64,000 bases of DNA from Scolanthus callimorphus (Eukaryota > Cnidaria > Anthozoa > Actiniaria > Edwardsiidae): contig CM066912.1 of assembly GCA_033964015.1 (NCBI GenBank), positions 9,478,015-9,542,014 on the forward strand, written 5' to 3'. The translations under genes were made by a program, and so were the position numbers. The notes below the pieces were generated by a model, which saw only the letters and a program-made list of their open reading frames with translations, was not told the origin of the DNA and ran no database searches. Shown one piece after another: positions 55,711-64,000 of this stretch. Each line of letters begins with the position of its first letter. Position 1 is the first letter of the stretch.

Positions 55711-56478
55711 ACACAGGACGAAATCGCTAATTTTGTTGTCATTCATTATCAATGAATCGCCCTGAAAGTTAAGGTTTCACCTTTCATGACCTTTCAGTCT
55801 GGCTTGAAAGGTATATTTCCCTTTTAGTTGACTTTAGTGTACCTTTCAGCATTTTCGACTTTTCAGGTCCTTTCATTTTGAAATAAAAACTTCAAAATAC
55901 ACATTTGTCTCGTTCTGAAAAGGTCCGAAAGATAAACATGATCTTTCGTGGTCTTTCAGGGTGGCTTGAAAGTTTACATTATCTTTCATGGTCTTTCAGG
56001 GTGGCTTGAAAGTTTTACGTGATCTTTCGCGGTCTTTCAAAGAGGCCTTAAAGTTACCTCAGACTTATGGATATTTAGTGTACTTTACTCTTTAGGTTCC
56101 GAAAGTTCAACAATAGTACTCTTGTACTGAAATTCTACCTGACGCTGTCAGTTTATCCTGTCTGTTCAAGTCTTATAATCGACACAATTTAATACAGAAA
56201 ATTTCACGTTTCATGACGAAAAAATTATGCTCCCTTCCTCAGCATATACAGACAGCAAGCTGCTGGCAATGACTTCTCCAGCAGCAAACTCTAGCTGCAT
56301 TTTTAGGTAGTTGAGACAAGCATAATGTTGCGAAACCGATTGCGTGCTTCGTTATTTATATCAGCATCTAAATTGAGATACATTGGGCAATCAATGCTCA
56401 CGTGTTATTCTGGCGATTAATGTGATAAAACAAGCTGCTGTTCACTGTATTTACTACTGCTGGTTACGCTCTTTCCGA
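55711..56478. other. Degenerate CTTTCA/TGAAAG-rich stretch
   Basis: Many repeats of GGCTTGAAAG and TCTTTCATGGTCTTTCAGG between 55770 and 56050, then unique sequence upstream of the transposase gene. No coding signal. Confidence 0.55.
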
Positions 56479-56632
56479 ATGGACGGGTATATTTGGTGTA
56501 ATCATTGCGAAAAGGAAGTTTCCCGCTCGACATACGAAAGGCATTTAAGGAAAAGTGGTGCCAGAGAATATATTGTGAAGTGGCGTAGAGTTGCTGGTGA
56601 AGTGAGCACTTCATCAGAAGAAAGCGATACAG
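56479..56632 (+). pseudogene. CACTA/EnSpm-like transposase gene, exon 1 (N-terminal zinc finger)
   Basis: ATG at 56479 starts a 51-codon exon that reads IWCNHCEKEVSRSTYERHLR, a short Cys-Cys/His finger typical of the N-terminus of these proteins, then a stretch rich in serine and acid. The donor is ATACAG|GTAAGG, phase 1, joining to 56745. This exon is intact; I class it with the frameshifted gene downstream. Confidence 0.65.
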
Positions 56633-56744
56633 GTAAGGCTTTGATTTCTTCTGAATATCAAACAATTCGTTTACATAATTATCAGATACACTACACGAAT
56701 TGACTTTCAACTTTATATTAAAGGCTCTACTCTTGTGTATTCAG

Positions 56745-56809
56745 ATTGTAACAAATCCAATGCAGGAATAGAACATGAACTGGAACAAGCCAAAGAACCG
56801 GATGCCGAG
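56745..56809 (+). pseudogene. CACTA/EnSpm-like transposase gene, exon 2
   Basis: Sixty-five bases after a TATTCAG acceptor encode an acidic helix (IEHELEQAKEPDAE). The donor is GCCGAG|GTTATT, and phase 0 joins it to the exon beginning at 58029 with ESTGPQVE. Intron 2 (56810-58028) is AT-rich and holds nothing recognisable. Confidence 0.55.
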
Positions 56810-58028
56810 GTTATTTTTTACTAATAATAGTTAACCCTTTAGGCTCGGCTCTGTCGTTCCGCGGGGGGCGGTGTTGCGTTGAGAATCTTTCCACGCAGCG
56901 ATCTGCCTACAAACGATTCATTTGATTTTCAAAATAAATATTTGTTTTTGTACTATCAGCAGCACTAAAAAAAGTAGAAGTGTTCGCGCGCAAATTTCCT
57001 GCAGATTCAAATGACACCCGCTAAATGCCGATGTATATCATCAGCCCCCCGTCCCTTGTGAAATAAAAGCCACACTTTCCTTTTCACATAAAAATGTCGC
57101 GATTTTCAGTTGAGCCGATATTTCCCATTTTGTGATAGTTTGAACAAAAATCACGAAAGTAAAGTTACGCGAAATGGCATGTAATAAGGGTATCTCGCTC
57201 TCCGTGCCGATCTCTACTGATAGTTACATTTCTTATTGAGGGAAGTGGCAGAACAAATTAAAAGTACTTTTTCAGAAACGTGACAAATTTGCAAATGGAA
57301 TAGGTTCAATTTCGATATAATAAAATTCTAAGGCATCCGTAGGCAAGGGAAACAAAACAAAACGCCAATTACACCGAGGGGATTCGTTCTTTTGAAATTT
57401 GTTATATCGAAATTGGCATCTACTGACATTTATATCAAATTGTAATGCAAATTGTCAGTCATAATCATGAAACGTTTTGCAACAAATTTTAGTGGAGACA
57501 TAATTATTTATATTTATTTTTGTGGCCTCTTCATAATATAAATATTCAGTGATTCAATTTGCAAATCACTTTGAGGCTATCATGAAAAGAAAAAGACAGT
57601 GGTAGGCACGTGCCTACCTGTAGACGCTCGTTTTATTGCAGCTATTGTACAAAATATTTCAAACTGTTACATTTTCAAGTATATTCGTAACAAGTGATTT
57701 TACAGTGTATAATTTCATTTCTCGCCTTCGAGAGGGGGTGTATTAGAGACGAGGGTTACTAAACGTGTCTCACTCGCTTTACACGATATATACCTTGGCT
57801 GATAACCCTACACGATAGTTACATTTAACAAAAGATAATTGGAGCCTTTTCGGTATACTGAATTGAGCTTACTATCGCCTCGTATGCCTCTGAAACTCAG
57901 GCACTTGCAGTATGGAATATGCAGCAGTGGTAACTGAAACGGGAGAAAAAATGGGTCAATATATTTTATCATCTTCTATATTTTTATCGAGGGTTAGATT
58001 AATTATTTATATTTTTTTCGATTCTTAG

Positions 58029-60721
58029 GAGTCTACTGGGCCACAAGTAGAAAGTAGTAATAGCGAAGATGAAGCTAACGTGGATCAGAGTAGCGGAAGC
58101 GCTAGTGACGACGCATCGTCGACAAGTGACGAAAATGCCGAAGAAGAAGTGTGGAACGGCGAATTACAAGAAGCGCTTTTACGCGACATCACGGAACCAC
58201 CCAAACCTTTGCCAGAGCCCAAGCCCTTTAAAGGGAATGATAAAGAAGATAAATGCTCTAGTCTTTTGGCTTATTTATTTCATGCTTGTTTGGCAAACAG
58301 CTTGCCGAATTAGTGATAATGGCATGGCATGGATGCTACGTTTTTTTGTATCCTGGTTAAAAGTATTAGGGATTGAGTTATCAAACGATTCAGAAAACTT
58401 ATCAAAACTAGTCATGGCCTTTCCTACATCCTTATACATGATGAGACAATTCCTCGACGTTGACAGAGACGACTTCGACAAGTTTGTTGTTTGTCCCAAA
58501 TGTACGAAGCTCTATGCATACGACTCGTGTTTAAAACTTGTTAACAACAGACAGGTCCCAAGAACATGTACAAATTATTGGTATCGACGAGGAAAGAAGC
58601 AGGCTTGCAACTCCCCATTAGTTAAGAAAGTAGTCCTTTCAGGTGGAAAGATATCCTTCTATCCAATCAAGTATTATTGTTCCAAGAGCATTATCATGCA
58701 ACTTGAAAAGCTTCTCCTACGTGGAAATCTTGTTGATCTTTGCGAGTCCTGGAGAGACAGAGCAGGTAAGGAAAACACTATGTGCGACGTATACGATGGT
58801 AGGCTATGGAAAGACTTTTCGTGCGTGAATGGAAAAGCCTTCTTGAAATGTCCTTACACTTATGGAATGATGCTGAACTTCGATTATTTCCAGCCTATTA
58901 AACACAGGAAAGACTACTCTGTTGGGGTGTTTTATATTGCATTGCTGAATCTCCCCCGATCAATACGATTTAAATGGGAGAACATCATAGTTGTTGGTAT
59001 TGTACCCTCTATGGACAAAGAATTAAAAACTCTGAATGAGTTCCTGGTACCAGCTCTCGACGAATTGAAGGCACCGTGGAAAGGGGTTAAAATGAATTCT
59101 TCTCTTGGTCCATATCCACTACAGGTTCGAGCAGCTCTGATAAGTACCGCTTCAGATGTCCCAGCCGCAAGGAAACTTTGTGGCTTTAAGGGACATGCTG
59201 GAAGAGTAGGATGTTCTCATTGTTTGAAAGAGTTTCCTGGAGGTTTTGGAGAAAAGAAGGACTATTCTGGTTTCCGACGGGCATCCTGGAAGAAGCGCAC
59301 AAATGAACAACATAGAAGAGTGGCGGAACAAATGAAGAGAGCTACCACACTTATACGACATACATCTTTAGGAAAAAAGTTTGGAATAAGTCATGTTAGC
59401 GCGCTACTAGAACTGGAATACATTGATATAGTACGATTTTGTACAGTCGATCCGATGCATAACCTATTCTTAGGAACTGCGAAAACAATTTTCCATATCT
59501 GGACAGATCAGGATATTCTTTCTAAAAAGCAGCTGAAGGAAGTAGAGGAAAGAATAGGTACAATTGAAGTTCCCAGTGACATTGGACGACTTCCAATGAA
59601 GATATCTTGCAACTCAGGATCGTATACTGCAGAACAATGGAAAAAACTGGACATTAATTTACTCTATCGTGTGTCTAAAAGGAATTCTCAAAGATGAACA
59701 TTTTAAATGCTGGCAAACATTTGTATTAGCATGTCAGGATCTAGTTCAACCAGAAATTTCCAACACTCAGCTAGAGGTTGCCGATCGTAGGCTCCTCAAG
59801 TTTTGTACTACATTTGAGACACTGTACGGGAAAGAGGCCATAACTCCGAATATGCATCTGCATTGTCATCTGAAAGATATCATCGCTGATCATGGTCCTG
59901 TAACAGGATTTTGGTGCTTTTCGTTTGAAAGGTACAACGGAATATTAGGAAGTACAACAACAAATAAAAGGTCCATTGAGCTACAACTGATGCGAAAGTT
60001 TACCATATCCAGGTATCTCTCTGAAATAGAATTTCCTGATCATTTCAAGGGTGACTTTCAAGGGTTATGCACGCAAGATACAGACAAGTCATCAGAAACA
60101 CCACGCATTGGAGAAGTAGAGGAACAACTGGAATTTCAATCAATTGCAACGTTAAATTCTCTTAGGAATGTAAACTGGTTGAACAAGAGACTAATCGTGC
60201 TACCATCAGTCCACAGGATAAGCACCCTAGATGATGATGAAATGCAGCTACTTATTCAAGTTTATCATGTTATGTTCCCAAATTATGATGTTAAGATAGA
60301 AGACATGAGCCAGATAATCTACAAATATGGCTCAGTGACTGTCGGATCTGTCTGCTATGGATCAAAAATGCAGCCACGAGGGATTCGATCGAGCGGCATA
60401 ATGGCTTCCTGGTCTAATGGAAATGGCCACATTTGCACTGACAAATTTACCTTGACACCTGGATCTGTGCAATTATACTTCAAACACTCTGTTCAGTTGG
60501 GAAATAACTACCATGAGTTTGTGTTTGCCTACACGCGTTGGTATCAAGCATATGAAAACTGCGCTGAAATTGGAAATCCAGTGATGGTTTGGAAAGCAAC
60601 ATACCAACCAGCAGGACCAGCTATTTATCTGCCGATACAAAGAATATATTCTCGATTTGGACAAACAACGAGAGATGGAAAAATAATAGTTTGCCCACTT
60701 GTTAGAAAAATTATAGCGTAA
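58029..60721 (+). pseudogene. CACTA/EnSpm-like transposase, main exon, two frameshifts
   Basis: The exon opens in one frame with an acidic serine-rich stretch to about 58210. It then continues in another frame with VWQTACRISDNGMAWMLRFF, a zinc-binding-like patch (VVCPKCTKLY), LNFDYFQPIKH, STASDVPAARKLCGFKGHAG, GCSHCLKEFPGGF and VDPMHNLFLGTAK. These are the ordered blocks of the CACTA (Transposase_21) core with its acidic residues. Near 59670 the frame shifts again and reads VCLKGILKDEHFKCW, then HLHCHLKDIIADHGPVTG (DUF4218-like) and a C-terminal domain to the stop at 60721. Only one base need be gained or lost at each break. Either a recently dead transposase or one with sequencing errors. 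No flanking inverted ends were found. Confidence 0.8.
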
Positions 60722-61771
60722 ATAATGATGATAGACATCCTAGCAATTCCATGTTAAAGCATATGAAAAAGAAGAGCATCAGAGACAATCAGCTAGGAGT
60801 GCCACCTAACCAAACACAAAGCAATTAGAGGGTGAATGACTTTCCATCAGTCATGGTAAATGCAAAAAGTAACGACTACCATGAATATAAAATTTAGTTT
60901 TTTTTTATTTGATACAATACGCAAAATTAATTCTTCGCTTTTGAACAATGGCTGGTATGCATTTGCGTATTAGGTGTATATGACATAAATATAGCTAGGA
61001 CTTTTCAAGGATCACTCACAAATAGTCTGATTGTTAAATAACTGACGATTACATGTACAGTGTAGAGATGAAATAGAGTATATCCAAATGGTTGAGCCCA
61101 TGTATTTACCATTTCCCCATCATACACCTCCTTACCCAAATCCTTTCCCATTTAAGTATTGCTATATCTTTTAGCTAGGGCACACAATGCAACAGAAAGC
61201 TTTACAATCCATCTGTAAGTGCAACCCCTAGCGCCAAACATATTACCGGGGGGAGGGTACTTGGCTTGATATAGGGTGGGTGGGTATGTGCCGCTGAGAA
61301 TTTCAAATGCGGATTTTTCAAGAAAAGCAACCCCGTTAAATTTTTTTGCACCCAAATGAGACCCTGTTCTAAAGAGAAATTAATCAAACCTGTAAATAAA
61401 AATTATTGCTGTTTACATGTTACAGTATTTTCTGTAATAGAATGTTGAAGCTTGTTGAATTCTTTACATTTAATAAAACAATACGTGACCGCTGGGTCGC
61501 TTCCTAGAAGATTTTACTGGGTGGTCTTTATTATCATACCCCGTTCTAGTGGATGGTTCCTAATCGGTACCCTGTTCTATCGGCTGGAGGAAGACAATGG
61601 GACCCCGTTTGGCGGCACATACCCCTATAGCTCTTGTAAGGGAGTACCCCCCCCCCCCCCCCCAGACATATTGCACTTCTATCTGCACCATAGATGCATG
61701 TACCCATTGGGTACCTTTCTATTTCTTTTGCCACTTGCCAATGGATGGGAAATCCAGGTGGAAGTGTGTTT
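60722..61771. other. Non-coding stretch with a long C tract
   Basis: No gene. A C run at 61649-61664 marks a possible sequence-uncertain point. A GGTACCCTGTTCTATCGG/ACCCCGTT-type run near 61540-61610 looks like low-complexity repeat. The block ends at 61771, where similarity to the start of the window begins. Confidence 0.5.
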
Positions 61772-61773
61772 TA

Positions 61774-62187
61774 CTATAGACCATCATCTAAAACATGTTC
61801 TAATGTGGCCTGGATACAATTAATGGAAGGCCTGATTCCTGGATTTTCATGCATACACTCCTTGGAAAGCTCATGCAATGGGATGTACTTACAAGGGAGG
61901 ATTCTTAACATTGCTCCAAATGAGTATTACATCACTTTTAAATGACTGACAGTGAGTACCTCTTATCAGCTCTGGTGCAATATGGAAATATTTTTTTCTG
62001 TATTTCTTTTGTTCCTCTTTGCTTAGTTTAAAGTATTTAGCATCATTAGTTCTTCGACATTCCCAAAATCAATAACTATAGGGTGAAGGGTGTCCTTTCC
62101 ATTATCTGTTATTATTACATTATCACCTTTAATGTCATTGTGGAGCAGGGAAATACCATGGATGTGCTCTATAGCATCAGCAATTTC
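61774..62187 (-). pseudogene. Protein kinase C-lobe exon, copy B
   Basis: This is the same exon as 3-390 plus 4741-4767, here continuous: EIADAIEHIHGISLLHNDIK, then GDNVII and IDFG. One base is missing directly after the DFG codons, relative to copy A, which leads to a stop within about 12 codons. The extra base in the SDV/YSFG segment is present as in copy A. Copy B thus escaped the LINE but carries its own lesion. Confidence 0.75.
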
Positions 62188-63234
62188 CTTATTAATAATA
62201 TACACGCAAAAATTTCTCGATTCTGATTGGTCGAGAGTAGTGCAATTTCAATGTAATTTCAGTGCAAAAAAATGTAATTTCAGTGCAAATTACAAATTTC
62301 TCGCTTTCTTATTGGCTTATACAACAATGGATTTTGCGTACGAGCCAATCAAATGCGCGCTAGCTGAATCACGCCACTCGATTCTGTTGAGCCAGCCAAG
62401 ATGGAGATCGATTGCATGGAGGGAGAAAAATCGGTTTCTTTTCATGAAATTCATCTTCCGAAAATTGTGGAAAGCAAAATGTGAATTCCTTATGGACTTA
62501 AGCAAGACTAGTTTTAGTTTGGGTTCTTTGTTATGGAAGGAAATGAAGGAAAATCTTCGTTGACTGTGAATCTAGCGGGAAAAATGAAGTGCACAAGTCT
62601 ACACGAAAGCACTTGATACGGAAAGATTCCCGGGGTCAAATTCCTGTAAAACTTCGTTGTTTAGCTGTTACAAGAAAGTTTACACAAGAGCTAAGACTTC
62701 ATGTATGTCTTCTGTGGAAGCTATGTTTACCTGGACAATATTTTGCTTGTTTTGGTTGACCGAACACAAACAATTATTTTGGTAATATTCAAAATCAATT
62801 CAAAATCAAAACTGAAAGAAACCTACCAGTAAATTCAGGCGCTGATATGTTATTTTACCTTGGAATCGGAAATAAATTTGATGATTGACAAAACAGAATT
62901 CCACCTGTTCCTTTTAAATGAAATTGTTGTGTCAAGTTCATTTTATTTAAGCTTGTCAAGTTAGGTTTTGTAAATTTTGCTCGTTTGTCTGGCATGCGTT
63001 CGGTGCATAATGTGGCCGCTTGAAACATGTCTTTCTCTGAAAATTTTTGCAGGTATATTATAATAAGTAATCATACGACTTTTCTCGTGCAATTTGAAAT
63101 TAATTTGCACTTGTGAGTTTTTCAAAAAGCTCAAATTGCACTCGCCCTAACGGGCTCGTGCAATTTTGATACTTTTTGAAAAACTCACTCGTGCAAATTA
63201 ATTTCAAATTGCACTCGAAGTCGTATGATTACCT

Positions 63235-63387
63235 ATACAAATTCTGGCAACATGAGATTGAAGTGTCAGGATCTTCTGATGTACTGCATCACTGAGGGTT
63301 ACACATTTCCCTTCAATTCCATGAAACTGGGTAACTAGAAGAAGTGGTGCACCAGTGAGACAGACTCCAAACAGCAAAGGTAGACCT
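63235..63387 (-). pseudogene. Protein kinase exon (beta4-hinge), copy B
   Basis: Matches 5814-5966 and encodes the same GLPLLFGVCLTGAPLLLVTQ segment. The adjoining hairpin MITE (63068-63234) is shared as well. Confidence 0.75.
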
Positions 63388-64000
63388 TTGTATAAAAACA
63401 TACAAAATATTAAATGCATGTCTCTATAATTATTTGCTTTTACAAGCTTGGTTAAATATAAATAATATGTTGTCTTTACTCTAAATACTTTATATTCTCT
63501 TTCCCCTATGTAGAGTCTCTTAAGTAGGAATTGAAATTATGTGTTTTGTCGCCTGTTGAACTTTGTCGAGTTCCTTTTTTCCCTCATTCACTACTTCCTA
63601 TTGTTTTATTTTCTATTCAGCATTTGAAATCCAAGTACCCAATTATTTTGATTGTTCAGCCATCTTGTATGTCTGCAATTTTACAAATTTCAGACCCCCC
63701 TACAAAATTGCTCCTAAAAATAATTATATGCAACTTATATGTATTTAGGGCACTGGAATATTTGGCCTACTGCTGCGAGTAGGAGTGTTGTCTGGTCCAA
63801 TTGTTGTTTGTATTATTTTTCTGCATGCACCTATCAATATCATTAATGTTTTAATTTCCTCCTGTTGAAAAAAGGGGGGGGGGAGATTTCAAATTTGAAC
63901 ATGAGAAGATAAATTTCATGTTATTTTTTTCCGAGAGGGCACAGTAACAAATTCTGTATTCTGATTGGTTCTTAGAGCACATGCACTGGCAATATTTTCC

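Larger units (their letters stand above)
61772..64000. repeat. Second copy of the locus at 1-390 plus 4741-6590 (LINE-free)
   Basis: Positions 61772-62160 match 1-390, and 62161 onward matches 4741 onward to the end of the window, with about a dozen differences in 2.2 kb. The LINE is absent, leaving an uninterrupted empty site at 62160/62161. The match starts exactly at window position 1, so the true left limit of copy A lies outside the window. Confidence 0.95.

Overview
This is eukaryotic, intron-containing, AT-rich animal DNA packed with transposable elements. The mix of LINEs, many fold-back/MITE elements, long homopolymer G/C tracts, a P-type transposase, a CACTA-like transposase and metazoan metabolic genes (D-glutamate cyclase, a gamma-butyrobetaine-dioxygenase-like enzyme) suggests a cnidarian, probably an anthozoan such as a coral or anemone. 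That is an inference from style; no single marker proves it.

Layout. 1-8.9 kb: a degraded protein-kinase gene on the minus strand, split by a 4.35 kb CR1/L2-like LINE and carrying an L1-like LINE fragment in an upstream intron. 9.0-10.7 kb: a 1.6 kb fold-back element flanked by TTAA. 10.7-16.5 kb: non-coding repeats. 16.9-22.0 kb: minus-strand gene remnants; three exons with matching splice phases encode the YcsI/DUF1445 domain of D-glutamate cyclase, with two MITEs downstream. 22.0-24.4 kb: a repeat shared with 12.5 and 41.7 kb, and another MITE. 24.76-37.56 kb: a nested transposon stack. The outer element is Mutator-like with a 9-bp target duplication; inside its left arm sit a MITE with a 5-bp duplication and, abutting it, a complete 10.6 kb element (24831-35436) with nearly identical 727/726-bp terminal inverted repeats. 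38-42.5 kb: a MITE, a cAMP-response-element-like tandem array, an intronless dioxygenase gene and further repeats. 42.5-56 kb: almost gene-free, with minisatellites and a second TTAA fold-back element. 56.5-60.7 kb: a CACTA/EnSpm-like transposase gene with intact introns but two apparent frameshifts. 61.77-64 kb: a near-identical second copy of the start of the window, lacking the LINE.

Main result. The 10.6 kb element carries two convergent genes, each starting just inside one copy of the long terminal repeat: a nine-exon P-superfamily transposase (833 codons, every splice phase matching) and a two-exon PIF1-family helicase (946 residues, all recognisable helicase motifs intact). Flanking target duplications and near-identical termini show that the whole unit moved as one, recently. 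I do not know of a described P-superfamily transposon that also carries a PIF1 helicase; the layout resembles MuDR, with two genes converging from promoters in the terminal repeats.

The repeated kinase region at both ends of the window either is a ~61.8 kb-period duplication or, given roughly 0.5% divergence and a clean LINE presence/absence difference, two alleles placed in tandem by the assembler.
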